Source of the DNA: an uncultured Hyphomicrobiales bacterium
GTDB taxonomy: Bacteria; Pseudomonadota; Alphaproteobacteria; Rhizobiales; Beijerinckiaceae
Length of the DNA stretch: 54,757 nt
Direction: 5' to 3'
Assembly: GCA_903931945.1 (NCBI GenBank)
Contig: CAIZEI010000160.1
Location: 1 to 54,757, forward strand
The stretch's first letter is position 1, and the number at the start of each line of letters is the position of its first letter. Positions 17,195-26,140 of this stretch are shown here, piece after piece. The translations under genes and the position numbers were made by a program. The notes under the pieces are model-generated. The model ran no database searches and was not told where the DNA came from. It saw nothing but the letters and a program-made list of their open reading frames with translations.

Positions 17195-18733
17195 TCATGC
17201 GGCCTTCGAGACCCGCAGGGATTGGCCGCGATAGCTCAACGCCTCGGCCAGATGAATGCGCCCGACGCCAGCCGCGCCATCAAGATCGGCCAGCGTGCGC
17301 GCAAGTTTCAGCACACGATGATAACCGCGCGCGGAAAGCCGCAGCCGCTCGGCGGCGTCGCGCATCAGCTGCGTTCCCGGCCCGTCAAGCGCCGCCACAG
17401 TTTCAATCACATTTGCGGGCGCAGCGGCGTTGCAGGCGACGCCGGGCAGGCCAATGCTTTTGAAACGTTCTGTCTGGATGGCCCGTGCGGTCGCGACGCG
17501 CGCGGCAACCTCCGCCGAGCCCTCGGCCGGCGGCGGCAAAATAAGGTCGGCGGCGGTGACCGCTCCAACTTCAATGGTCAGATCGAAACGATCAAGCAGC
17601 GGACCCGAGATTCGCGCCTGATAGGTCGCCATACAGCGATCGTTGGGCTGGCGCCGGCAGGCGTAGCCAGGCTCGGTGGCATGGCCGCAGCGGCACGGAT
17701 TCATGGCTGCGACAAGCTGCACCCGGGCGGGATAGACAACCCGGTGATTGGCGCGGGCGATAATCACCTCGCCCGATTCCAGCGGCTGGCGCAGCGAATC
17801 CAGCGCCTGCGGATGAAACTCCGGCAGTTCATCCAGAAACAGCACGCCATGATGGGCCAGCGAAACCTCGCCGGGCCGCGCGTGCAGGCCGCCGCCGACA
17901 AGCGCGGCCATGGAAGCCGAATGATGCGGCGCGCGGAACGGCCGGCGATCTGTCAATTCGCCGCCGGCGAGCGCTCCGGCAACTGAATGCACCATCGAGA
18001 CCTCAAGCAGTTCACGCGGGGTCAGCGCGGGCAGAATGGATGGCAGTCGCGCTGCGAGCATCGATTTTCCCGAACCGGGCGGACCGTTCATCAGCAGGTT
18101 GTGCCCACCGGCGGCCGCGACTTCGAGAGCGCGTTTGGCGCTCTCCTGCCCCTTGATGTCGCGCAGGTCAGGCTGTGGCGCGCCGATCTTCCGCACGCCC
18201 GGCTCAGGCCGGTTCATCACCTGCGTCCCCTTGAAATGATTGGCGAGCTGGATCAGCGAGCGAGGCGCCAGAATATCGATATCGGAGGACGCCCAGGCCG
18301 CCTCAGCGCCGCAATCGAAAGGGCAGATCAGCCCATGGCCCCTTGCATTGGCGGCCACTGCAGCAGGCAGCGCGCCGGCCACTGCGGTAATCGTTCCATC
18401 GAGCGCGAGTTCGCCGATGATGGTGAAACCGTCCAGCGCATCGGCGGGGATCGCCCCGATCGCCGCCATCACGCCAAGCGCAATCGGCAGGTCGTAGTGA
18501 CTGCCCTCCTTGGGCACATCCGCCGGAGCGAGGTTGACGGTAATCCGCCGGGCAGGCAGCGCAAGTCCGCTGGCGACCAAAGCCGAGCGCACCCGCTCGC
18601 GCGATTCGCCGACCGCCTTGTCGGCAAGGCCAACGAGCGTGAATTTCACGTCTCCATTGGAAATCTGCACCTGGACATCGATCGGTCTGGCTTCGATGCC
18701 TTCGAACGCCAGCGTCGCCACGCGAATGACCAT
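17195..18733 (-). CDS. comM: YifB/ComM family Mg-chelatase-like AAA ATPase
   Basis: A 512-residue ComM-type helicase/ATPase, cytoplasmic, associated with branch migration of incoming DNA during natural transformation in other bacteria. Its N-terminal domain (1-170) is of the ChlI/Lon-S5 type (VGLADKAVGESRERVRSAL, DLPIALGVMAA). The AAA core has Walker A GPPGSGKSM and Walker B VLFLDELPEF. The C-terminal region includes the cysteine pattern NPCRCGHATEPGYACRRQPNDRC and ends with LSARGYHRVLKLARTLADL and HLAEALSYR. Length and block order match the family. It lies 72 bases downstream of the amidohydrolase gene on the same strand. The name is by homology; competence is not shown here. Confidence 0.93.
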   Translation of the reverse strand: MVIRVATLAFEGIEARPIDVQVQISNGDVKFTLVGLADKAVGESRERVRSALVASGLALPARRITVNLAPADVPKEGSHYDLPIALGVMAAIGAIPADALDGFTIIGELALDGTITAVAGALPAAVAANARGHGLICPFDCGAEAAWASSDIDILAPRSLIQLANHFKGTQVMNRPEPGVRKIGAPQPDLRDIKGQESAKRALEVAAAGGHNLLMNGPPGSGKSMLAARLPSILPALTPRELLEVSMVHSVAGALAGGELTDRRPFRAPHHSASMAALVGGGLHARPGEVSLAHHGVLFLDELPEFHPQALDSLRQPLESGEVIIARANHRVVYPARVQLVAAMNPCRCGHATEPGYACRRQPNDRCMATYQARISGPLLDRFDLTIEVGAVTAADLILPPPAEGSAEVAARVATARAIQTERFKSIGLPGVACNAAAPANVIETVAALDGPGTQLMRDAAERLRLSARGYHRVLKLARTLADLDGAAGVGRIHLAEALSYRGQSLRVSKAA

Positions 18734-18805
18734 GAAAATCTCCCCTAGCCTTACGAAGGTTAGCGGACGATTATTTCAATTGCAAGAACAATAAGAGAAC
18801 AATTT

Positions 18806-19831
18806 TCAGGCGCCCGACACGCGCCCCGCCAGCCGCTGTTTGATGTCCGGAATGAGTTTGGCCACATTGGCGCCATCGACAACCGAGCGGGCGTTGGCGT
18901 CGATGGCGCGCACAGCCTGCACATAACCGGCGATTTCGTCGGGGTCGCGCACCGCCTGGGGATAGTCGGTGGCAAAAACGCATTGCGACAGCGGCACTTC
19001 CATCAGTCCATGGCGCACCCATTGCGCGCCCCAGGTCGCCGAGGGGTCCGGGCCGGCCCATCCGGCAAAATCATAAAACAGGCGTTCATTGACGTAATGA
19101 TCGAGGCTCTTTTCGGGTTCGCGATTGTGGCGCGGAATATCCTTCGTTCCCCAGACGCTGCGCTGCTGAAAACCCTTGATGCGGGTCATGTAACGTCCCA
19201 GCCCGCCGGAAAAATGCGAAAACTGCACCTTGAGATGAGGCAGTTCGTCAAGAATGCCGGAATTGATCAGCCGCAATGTGGCCGTCATCAGCGAGAATTC
19301 CCAACCCAGAATGCGTCCGAGATCGTCCGCATACATTTGCGGCCAGGCGATGACATTGGGCAGCGGGTGAATAAACACATACAGCCCGAGATCGGCGCAG
19401 GTCTTCCAGAATGGACGCAGCGCTTCATGATCGAGCGGCAGGCCCTGCAACTCGGAAGCGATGACGACGCCGGGAAAGCCAAGCTCGACCGCGCAGCGTT
19501 TGAGCTCGATCGCCATTTCAGCCGGCTTCAGCGCCGGGACATGCGCCAGGCCAATGAAACGCCCGGGATGTTGCTTTTCGATTTCGCGCAGGCGGTCATT
19601 GATGAGTTTGCATTTGCCGGCGTCCGGCTGATCGAAACCGGGCCCGCTCGACAGGACACAGGCGTCGATGCCGCTGCGCTCCATCATGCGCATGAAGGCG
19701 GGCACATCGGTCAGGAGGGGATTCAGCAAATAATTTGGATTTCCATTCTCGTCGAGTTGCACGGTCATCCGCGTCGGGTCGCCTTTCTGCAATTCCGGCG
19801 GCGTGTAATGGGTCTGGAAATCGACGATCAT
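18806..19831 (-). CDS. Amidohydrolase 2 family (ACMSD-like) with QxH motif
   Basis: TIM-barrel metal hydrolase or decarboxylase of the amidohydrolase-related family that includes aminocarboxymuconate-semialdehyde decarboxylase, 341 aa. The usual N-terminal HxH reads Q6-T-H8 (VDFQTHYTPPE). The remaining ligands appear as H155 (VFIHPLPN), H206 (SHFSGGLG) and D289 (FATDYP). Related proteins with DFQ at this site are known to me, but whether metal binding differs is unclear. A non-hydrolytic C-C bond lyase role on an aromatic or lactone substrate is plausible. It starts 74 bases after the cobT stop on the same strand. No link to cobalamin is obvious. Confidence 0.83.
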   Translation of the reverse strand: MIVDFQTHYTPPELQKGDPTRMTVQLDENGNPNYLLNPLLTDVPAFMRMMERSGIDACVLSSGPGFDQPDAGKCKLINDRLREIEKQHPGRFIGLAHVPALKPAEMAIELKRCAVELGFPGVVIASELQGLPLDHEALRPFWKTCADLGLYVFIHPLPNVIAWPQMYADDLGRILGWEFSLMTATLRLINSGILDELPHLKVQFSHFSGGLGRYMTRIKGFQQRSVWGTKDIPRHNREPEKSLDHYVNERLFYDFAGWAGPDPSATWGAQWVRHGLMEVPLSQCVFATDYPQAVRDPDEIAGYVQAVRAIDANARSVVDGANVAKLIPDIKQRLAGRVSGA

Positions 19832-19905
19832 GGGGTTTCCTCAACGAATTGTGGCTAGACACTAACCTCGTGCGCGCCCGCCCGCCAGCGACCGGCGCGA
19901 AGAAA

Positions 19906-20931
19906 TCAGTGCAGACTGTCCTTGTCAGGCACGCCGGCCGACTCAAATGTCGCCATTTCCGTGTGGCAGGCGAGAGCGGCCTTGACAACGCCCATCGCCA
20001 GCGCGGCGCCGGAGCCTTCTCCAAGGCGCATACCCAGATCGAGCAGCGGTTTCTTGCCAAAGCGTTTCAGCACGTCGGCATGGGCGCCTTCGGCTGACAC
20101 ATGAGCGGCAAGGCAATGATCGAGCGCATGGGGTTCAATGGCGTGCAGGATCGCCGCAGCGGATGTCACGACATAGCCATCGAGCATCACAGGCACGCGC
20201 TCCAGCCGCGCCGCCATGATTGCGCCCGCGATGGCGCAGATTTCGCGCCCGCCAAGGCGTCGCATGACTTCGAGGGGATCGCCGAGATGTTCGCGATGCA
20301 AGTCAACAGCGCGCTCCACTGCATCGATTTTTCGCGACAGGCCAGCGTCATCGACGCCAGTGCCGCGCCCTGCCCAGTCAGCGGCCTTGCCGCCATAAAG
20401 CGACTGATAAATGGCGGCCGCGATCGTGGTGTTGCCAATGCCCATTTCGCCAAGGCACAGCATATCTGCGCCGGCGATGGCCTCCATCCCGAACGCAAAT
20501 GTCGCCGCAGCGGCTTTTTCATCGAGCGCGGCGGTCTGCGTGATGTCGCCGGTTGGAATATCGAGCGCCAGATCAAACACTTTCAATCCGAGGCCGAAGG
20601 TTGCGCAAATCTGGTTGATCGCAGCCCCGCCGGCCGTAAAGTTTTCCATCATCGCGCGTGTGACAGCCTGCGGATAGGGCGAAACGCCCTGCGCCACAAC
20701 GCCATGATTGGCGGCGAAGACCACGACTTGCGGTCGCTCGAGCGTCGGCCTCGATTTGCCCTGCCATGCCGCGAGAAATTCGACGATGTCTTCCAGCCGT
20801 CCGAGCGCGCCAGGCGGTTTTGTCAGGCGCGCATCGCGCGCGCGCACGTCGCTGACGCAAGGCTCTGCGGGTCCTGGCATGAGTTTGAACAGGGCGCGGA
20901 TATCATCGAAAGGCAGGCCGGTGGGATTCAT
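19906..20931 (-). CDS. cobT: Nicotinate-nucleotide-dimethylbenzimidazole phosphoribosyltransferase
   Basis: CobT/CobU enzyme that makes alpha-ribazole phosphate from nicotinate mononucleotide and dimethylbenzimidazole, activating the lower ligand of cobalamin; 341 aa. Family blocks are KPPGALGRLEDIVEFLAAWQ, FAANHGVVAQGVSPYPQAVT, GEMGIGNTTIAAAI, GREICAIAGAIMAA, MLDGYVVTSAAAIL and LDLGMRLGEGSGAALA. The last includes the catalytic-base Glu. Neighbouring cobS/cobU-type genes are absent, and I find no B12 riboswitch in the 233-base leader. It should not be confused with the cobaltochelatase CobT at 27597, an unrelated protein with the same gene name. Confidence 0.95.
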   Translation of the reverse strand: MNPTGLPFDDIRALFKLMPGPAEPCVSDVRARDARLTKPPGALGRLEDIVEFLAAWQGKSRPTLERPQVVVFAANHGVVAQGVSPYPQAVTRAMMENFTAGGAAINQICATFGLGLKVFDLALDIPTGDITQTAALDEKAAAATFAFGMEAIAGADMLCLGEMGIGNTTIAAAIYQSLYGGKAADWAGRGTGVDDAGLSRKIDAVERAVDLHREHLGDPLEVMRRLGGREICAIAGAIMAARLERVPVMLDGYVVTSAAAILHAIEPHALDHCLAAHVSAEGAHADVLKRFGKKPLLDLGMRLGEGSGAALAMGVVKAALACHTEMATFESAGVPDKDSLH

Positions 20932-21020
20932 GGAGGGCTCGCGGACTGGAGGCGTCGCGGCCTTCTACGACAAAGCGGGGCTTGAGGCGACAGGCCGGAG
21001 GCGCCCTGTCCGCAGCCCCG

Positions 21021-21045
21021 GCGCATCATTCCAACGGAGATGCGC
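21021..21045. terminator. Hairpin between galE and cobT
   Basis: An inverted repeat, GCGCATC (21021-21027) and GATGCGC (21039-21045), with an 11-base loop, lies in the 233-base gap between galE and cobT (both minus strand). It lacks a clear T run. It could end the galE transcript or be part of the cobT leader. The rest of this gap shows no gene and no recognisable riboswitch. Confidence 0.35.
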
Positions 21046-21164
21046 CTTGACGCATCGCCGTTGGCAAGCGCGAACGCGCACGGTTCTTATAACAAGATCC
21101 GGCTGACGCGCCGAATGCTTCGGTATGACCAACGGTCAATCCGAAGCGCCCTTGGCGACAGATG

Positions 21165-22151
21165 TCACGCAGCCAACCGTCTGGCCAGACCCTTTTCCCA
21201 GGCGAGCGCCTGCCGCACGATGGTATCGAGATCGTCATGCTCGGGTTTCCATCCAAGCGCCCGAATACGGTCATTGGCGGCGACGATCTGCGCGGGGTCG
21301 CCGGGCCGACGCCCGGCGATCCGCACCTCGAAATCAACGCCCGAGACGCGTTTGACGGTCTCGATCACCTCAAGCACCGAATAGCCCCGGTTATAGCCGA
21401 CATTGCAGGTCAGGCTGGCGCCGCCCTTGCGCAGATGCGCCAAAGCATCCAGATGCGCGCGCGTGAGATCGGTGACATGGATATAGTCCCGGACACAGGA
21501 GCCATCCGGAGTGGGATAATCCACGCCGAAGACATCCATGCCCTTGCGCATCCCGAGCGCAGCCTGCACGGCGACCTTGATCAGATGGGTGGCGTTGGGC
21601 GTCGACTGTCCGGTGCGGCCCTGCGGATCAGCGCCGGCGACGTTGAAATAACGCAGCGCTGCATAGGTCAACGGATGGGCGTGGGCGGTATCCTGCAACA
21701 TCCATTCAACCATCAATTTCGAACGACCGTAGGGATTGATCGGCGACGTTTCGTCCTCTTCCCGGACAGGCGTCGTTTTGGGTTCGCCATAGACCGCGGC
21801 AGTCGAGGAAAAAATGAAATGCCGCACTTTGTTCTCGACGGCTGCCTGCAGCAGCGTGCGCGCCTTGGCGGTGTTGTTTTCGTAGTAACCGAGCGGATCG
21901 ACGACCGAATCGGGGACCACGATCTTGGCGGCGAAATGAACGATCGCCTCGATATCGTGACGCTTCAACGCGTCAGTGACAAAACCCCTGTCGCCAAAGT
22001 CGCCGACCAGCAGCGGAACGTCCGGCGGCAAGGCCCAGCGAAAGCCGGTTGAAAGGTTGTCGATGACAACCGCCTTCTCGCCACAATCGCGCAACAGATG
22101 CGCCATATGGCTGCCGATGTATCCGGCGCCGCCCGTAACCAGTATCGTCAT
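21165..22151 (-). CDS. galE: UDP-glucose 4-epimerase GalE
   Basis: Short-chain dehydrogenase fold enzyme interconverting UDP-glucose and UDP-galactose for envelope polysaccharides, 328 aa. The NAD site is GGAGYIGS (7-14). The catalytic set is S115-S116-T117 with Y141-x3-K145 (NPYGRSK). YFNVAGADPQGRTGQS and DYIHVTDL are GalE-specific blocks. It stands back to back with galU, 234 bases apart, so the two make a compact UDP-sugar supply locus with a shared divergent control region. The length is near the usual 330-340. Confidence 0.95.
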   Translation of the reverse strand: MTILVTGGAGYIGSHMAHLLRDCGEKAVVIDNLSTGFRWALPPDVPLLVGDFGDRGFVTDALKRHDIEAIVHFAAKIVVPDSVVDPLGYYENNTAKARTLLQAAVENKVRHFIFSSTAAVYGEPKTTPVREEDETSPINPYGRSKLMVEWMLQDTAHAHPLTYAALRYFNVAGADPQGRTGQSTPNATHLIKVAVQAALGMRKGMDVFGVDYPTPDGSCVRDYIHVTDLTRAHLDALAHLRKGGASLTCNVGYNRGYSVLEVIETVKRVSGVDFEVRIAGRRPGDPAQIVAANDRIRALGWKPEHDDLDTIVRQALAWEKGLARRLAA

Positions 22152-22385
22152 CTCGTCCTCGCTTGTGAAGTCCGTACAACACGATGTTAATGGTTTCGAA
22201 GTAATACCTTGGCGCCAAACTGGCGACAGGGCGTCATTCTAACCCTGGCTGCAAGCGTTGCGCAAAATTGATGAATCGCTGGTTAAGGCGAGCGGCTCCG
22301 CACATTCGCGCCTTGCAAGCCTCGCCAGTCGCATTCGCCAATCGGGCGTCTCGGAAACATTCCAACTCTATCAGGATGCCGATCA

Positions 22386-23273
22386 ATGAAACAACGCATT
22401 CGCAAAGCCGTCTTTCCTGTCGCCGGACTTGGCACGCGTGTCCTGCCGGCGACCAAAGTGATTCCCAAGGAGATGCTGACCGTTGTCGACCGCCCCGTGC
22501 TGCAGCACTGCGTCGAGGAAGCCCGCGAAGCCGGTATCGAACATTTCGTATTTGTCACAGGTCGCAACAAGGCGGTGATCGAGGATCATTTCGATCACGC
22601 CTATGAACTGGAAACCACGCTCCGGGACCGCAACAAGACGAAGGAGCTTGAAGCCTTGCTGGCCGATACGCCAGCTGCGGGCGCGACCAGCTTCACGCGC
22701 CAGCAGGCGCCGCTCGGCCTTGGCCATGCGGTGTGGTGCGCGCGCGATATCATCGGCGATGAACCTTTCGCAGTCCTGCTGCCGGACATGATCACGCTGC
22801 CCGGCGCGCGCGGGGGTCGCTGCATCCAGCAATGCATGGACGCCTGGAACGCCCATGGCGGCAACATTATTGCTGTCGAGGAAGTGCCGCCCGCTGACAC
22901 GCATATGTATGGCATTGTCTCCGTCGGCAAGGAATTCAACCATGTTTTCGAGATCGACGGCATGGTCGAAAAGCCGCCGCAGGGGACAGCGCCCTCGAAC
23001 CTGATCATCTCGGGCCGCTATATCCTTGAACCCTCGGTGTTCGGCATTGTGGAGACGATTGGCGCGGGCGCCGGCGGAGAGATTCAGCTCACCGACGGCA
23101 TGAAGAAACTGGCGGAAACACGCCCGTTCTTTGGCGTGAGGTTTGACGGAAAGACCTATGACACCGGCTCGAAAGTCGGCTTCCTCGCCGCCAATGTGGC
23201 GTTTGCCCTGTCACGACCAGACATTGCGCCCGATTTCCGCAAGGAATTAAAGAAGATCGTCGGCGCGCTTTGA
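22386..23273 (+). CDS. galU: UTP-glucose-1-phosphate uridylyltransferase GalU
   Basis: Nucleotidyltransferase making UDP-glucose from UTP and glucose 1-phosphate, 295 aa, cytoplasmic. The opening KAVFPVAGLGTRVLPATKVIPKEML holds the nucleotide loop and its conserved Lys. Further family blocks are EHFVFVTGRNK, QQAPLGLGHAVWCARDIIGDEPFAVLLPD, RYILEPSVF and GKTYDTGSKVGFLAANV. It is divergent from galE. UDP-glucose would feed the galE product and exopolysaccharide made with the following envelope genes. Confidence 0.96.
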   Translation: MKQRIRKAVFPVAGLGTRVLPATKVIPKEMLTVVDRPVLQHCVEEAREAGIEHFVFVTGRNKAVIEDHFDHAYELETTLRDRNKTKELEALLADTPAAGATSFTRQQAPLGLGHAVWCARDIIGDEPFAVLLPDMITLPGARGGRCIQQCMDAWNAHGGNIIAVEEVPPADTHMYGIVSVGKEFNHVFEIDGMVEKPPQGTAPSNLIISGRYILEPSVFGIVETIGAGAGGEIQLTDGMKKLAETRPFFGVRFDGKTYDTGSKVGFLAANVAFALSRPDIAPDFRKELKKIVGAL

Positions 23274-23329
23274 TCGACGAACGACCGCCCCGTGCGCAAA
23301 TACGGGCGCCCATGCGAACGCAGTATGGA

Positions 23330-24910
23330 TTACCTCTGCAGCTTCAGACCCAGCAGGAATACATTTGCAGTGTAGTCCGAGCCCGGAGCCGTTGAAATGA
23401 GCCGGTCATGCGTGAAGCTGCCGTTCACGACGATGCTGCGTGTGAGGTTATAGGCCATTTTCAGCGAGGCGGAGTAAGTGGTTTCGTGCAGGTTGACGCC
23501 TCTGTAATCGTTGAATCCGATCGAGCCGACGGCGCCGATGGTGAAATTGCGCATCAGCGCATGGGTCAGCTCAAGCGAACCGGTGTGATTGACCGTGCCG
23601 GATGAATTGGCGACGGTGGTCTCGGCGATGGTTGTGGCCGCTTTCAAGGTCGCCGTCGTCAGAGGCGTGGCGGTCCACACCAGCGACGCGTCGAGCGTGG
23701 GAGCGCTGATGCTTTGCATGCGCGCGTCAGCGTAGCTTCGTTCAGCGTAACCGGCGGCGATCTGCCCGGTCAGTATCCGCGAGAGTTCGAAGGTCGTGCC
23801 AAAGCGTGCGGAAACGCCATTGGAATCGCGGGCGAAACCTGACAGATCGAGCGCCTGATCGCGCACGCGCGTATCTACCGTGCCCTCCACAAAGGGGATA
23901 ATTCCGGGCGTGATCTGATAGGCGATGCGCGGCTGAACGCCGAAGGCGGTGTAATTCCCGTTGGCGAGATCGACGATCGCTCCATTGCTCAGGGCCCCGT
24001 TGGCATTCACCGTGCGGTCGATGGTTCCATGCAGGCCGAGCGCGAGATTGCCGATATTGTCAGTTCCCCCCGCCGTCGCGCCTGTCGTGATGACCAGCGG
24101 ACGGTTGGTCACGGACTGGCCAATTCCGGGTGTCCCGGGCGCCTGGGTCGTGAGCGCGCCGCGAACCTCGAAATCCGCGCTGATATCACGGGTGACGTCA
24201 ATCCTGAGATCGAGTTTGCCTTGTGCGTCAGGCCGGTCCGCGCCGGGTTGCGAGAAAAACTTGTCATAGCCGAGTTCCGCCGAACCGGTGAGGGAATGGC
24301 GCGACCAGTCGGAGGCGACCGCGACTCCCGTTTCACCTCGCAGCATCCACGATCCCCCTGTCGGAGTCGGGCTGTTGTTGGGGTTATCCGCATAGCCGGT
24401 ATTGGTTTCGACATAGGGCACAAGCCGCAAGCTGCCGACTCCAACGCCAACGGGCGCGAAAGGGTCCTGATCGACTTTGGGAGGCGCCTTGCGGGGAATG
24501 ATCGGAATTTCGGCGATCGTTGGCGGCGGAACCGGTTCGGAGGCGATGGGACCTTGCGGCTGGACCGGCTTTTGCCGTCCCTGCGACGAGGTTGGATAGG
24601 GAATCAATGGCGGCAGGGCATGCGCCGGCGTTTTGGGGCGCCCGCGATATTTCAGACGCGGGTCTTGCGGAAGAACAGGTTTGCCGTAATTGGGTTTGCC
24701 GGGAGAATTAGGCGCGGCGTCCAATGGGCCAGCCGAGCCAGGCGTAGTCTCCACGGCGGTTCCACGAAAGCCGCTGAACGAGGGCGCAGGAACGGGCGCG
24801 GCGGGATCCACCCCCGATTGTTGCGCAAGTGCAGGAAACCCAAAGCACAGCGGGGCAAACGCGGCGGCGGCAACGTCTGCGAGAAATGTCTTTCTGCGAA
24901 AATTCGGCAA
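23330..24910 (-). CDS. Outer-membrane beta-barrel protein
   Basis: Predicted outer-membrane porin-like protein, 526 aa. It opens with a signal peptide (FAPLCFGFPALAQQ), then a Pro-rich periplasmic linker (about 35-150). The rest, about 375 residues, alternates polar and hydrophobic residues in beta-hairpin fashion (GSAELGYDKFFSQPG, RFGTTFELSRILTGQIAAGYAERSYA) and ends LLGLKLQR; many blocks end in an aromatic residue. This matches the barrel proteins often found beside polysaccharide genes in rhizobial relatives. The only upstream start in frame that gives a sensible leader is TTG 24910, with GGGG nearby. Function beyond an envelope barrel is unknown. It faces galU, convergently. Confidence 0.75.
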   Translation of the reverse strand: MPNFRRKTFLADVAAAAFAPLCFGFPALAQQSGVDPAAPVPAPSFSGFRGTAVETTPGSAGPLDAAPNSPGKPNYGKPVLPQDPRLKYRGRPKTPAHALPPLIPYPTSSQGRQKPVQPQGPIASEPVPPPTIAEIPIIPRKAPPKVDQDPFAPVGVGVGSLRLVPYVETNTGYADNPNNSPTPTGGSWMLRGETGVAVASDWSRHSLTGSAELGYDKFFSQPGADRPDAQGKLDLRIDVTRDISADFEVRGALTTQAPGTPGIGQSVTNRPLVITTGATAGGTDNIGNLALGLHGTIDRTVNANGALSNGAIVDLANGNYTAFGVQPRIAYQITPGIIPFVEGTVDTRVRDQALDLSGFARDSNGVSARFGTTFELSRILTGQIAAGYAERSYADARMQSISAPTLDASLVWTATPLTTATLKAATTIAETTVANSSGTVNHTGSLELTHALMRNFTIGAVGSIGFNDYRGVNLHETTYSASLKMAYNLTRSIVVNGSFTHDRLISTAPGSDYTANVFLLGLKLQR

Positions 24911-25063
24911 GCGATCCCCGCGCGGCGCAGAGCAAATAAAAAAACGCCTTTTCGAATAGTTAACGCCCTGTGGTTAATCATTGGTTACCTGTCCCAAAAT
25001 GGCGCCCGAACGGACAGGACGCCAGGACATGACAGGCGCAGTCGCCGGATGCTAGAAGCCGCC

Positions 25064-26044
25064 ATGACCAATCCGACAAAATCGGCTCTGCGCACCCTGG
25101 GCCTTGAGCGTTCAGGCATCGCCGCAATCGAAGCCGCGCTTTGCGATAACACGGGTCTTGCCCGGCAATTCGATGCCGCCGTTGCGCTGCTGCTCGGCGT
25201 CACAGGCCGCATTATTGTCAGCGGCATGGGCAAATCCGGCCATATCGGGCGCAAACTGGCGGCGACCCTGGCCTCCACCGGGGCGCCGGCCTATTTCGTC
25301 CATCCAGCCGAGGCGAGCCATGGCGATCTCGGCATGATCCAATCCAACGATGCGATCCTGTGTCTGTCGTGGTCGGGCGAAACGGCTGAGCTGGCCGATA
25401 TCACCACCTTTTCCCGGCGGTTCGGCATTGGCCTGGTGGCGATCACATCACAGGCCGATTCGACGCTTGGCCGCGCCGCCGACGTCTGCCTCGCCTTGCC
25501 ACAAGCTGAAGAAGCCTGTCCGAACGGCTTGGCCCCGACAACATCCACGACCATGCAACTGGCGATCGGCGATGCGCTGGCGATCGCGCTCCTTGAAGCC
25601 AGGGGTTTTACAGCCCGGGATTTTCAGCAGTTTCATCCCGGCGGAAAACTCGGCGCAAAGCTCGCATTTGTGCGCGATGTCATGCATGGCGGAGACGCGT
25701 TGCCCCTGGCGACTCTGGGATCGTCGATGGAAAAGGCCGTGCTGGAAATGACCAGCAAGCGGTTGGGGTGCGTTTGCATTGCTGACGCCGCCGGTCGCCT
25801 TGTGGGGATCATCACGGATGGCGACCTTCGCCGTCACATCAGGGGCTCTGGCAATCTGTTGTCGGAATTGGTCGAGAACGTCATGACGCCGTCGCCGATG
25901 ACCATTGGGCCGGAGGCGATGGCCGCAGAGGCGCTGGCGCTTCTCAACGCGCGCAAGCGCTCCGTTCTGGTGGTCGTGGACGAACAGCAATCGCTTGTCG
26001 GCGTGCTGCATATTCACGATCTCTACCAGATTGGCGTCGCCTGA
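25064..26044 (+). CDS. kdsD: Arabinose-5-phosphate isomerase, KpsF/KdsD family
   Basis: Aldose-ketose isomerase turning ribulose 5-phosphate into arabinose 5-phosphate, the first step to Kdo for lipopolysaccharide; 326 aa. An SIS sugar-isomerase domain occupies about 35-170: GRIIVSGMGKSGHIGRKLAATLASTG, HPAEASHGDLGM, LSWSGET and the PTTSTTMQLAIGDALAIAL block. Two CBS domains fill about 200-325 (DVMHGG...GIITDGDLRR and VMTPSPMTI...LHIHDLYQ). ATG 25064 gives the usual short N-terminus; ATG 25049 in frame is an alternative. The neighbouring galE, galU and barrel genes fit an envelope-sugar locus. Confidence 0.93.
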   Translation: MTNPTKSALRTLGLERSGIAAIEAALCDNTGLARQFDAAVALLLGVTGRIIVSGMGKSGHIGRKLAATLASTGAPAYFVHPAEASHGDLGMIQSNDAILCLSWSGETAELADITTFSRRFGIGLVAITSQADSTLGRAADVCLALPQAEEACPNGLAPTTSTTMQLAIGDALAIALLEARGFTARDFQQFHPGGKLGAKLAFVRDVMHGGDALPLATLGSSMEKAVLEMTSKRLGCVCIADAAGRLVGIITDGDLRRHIRGSGNLLSELVENVMTPSPMTIGPEAMAAEALALLNARKRSVLVVVDEQQSLVGVLHIHDLYQIGVA

Positions 26045-26140
26045 CCTTGCTGGCGTCCGATCGCTGGCTTGCCCTGCGGCCTATGTTGTCGCACAAGGCT
26101 TTTGACAGCCTCGCCCTGCGGCGCGAATCCCGGAATCGCC

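Noticed and set aside
20932-21164. Possible cobalamin riboswitch ahead of cobT
   Set aside because: I looked for the B12-box and its flanking conserved blocks and did not find them; only a short hairpin is present.
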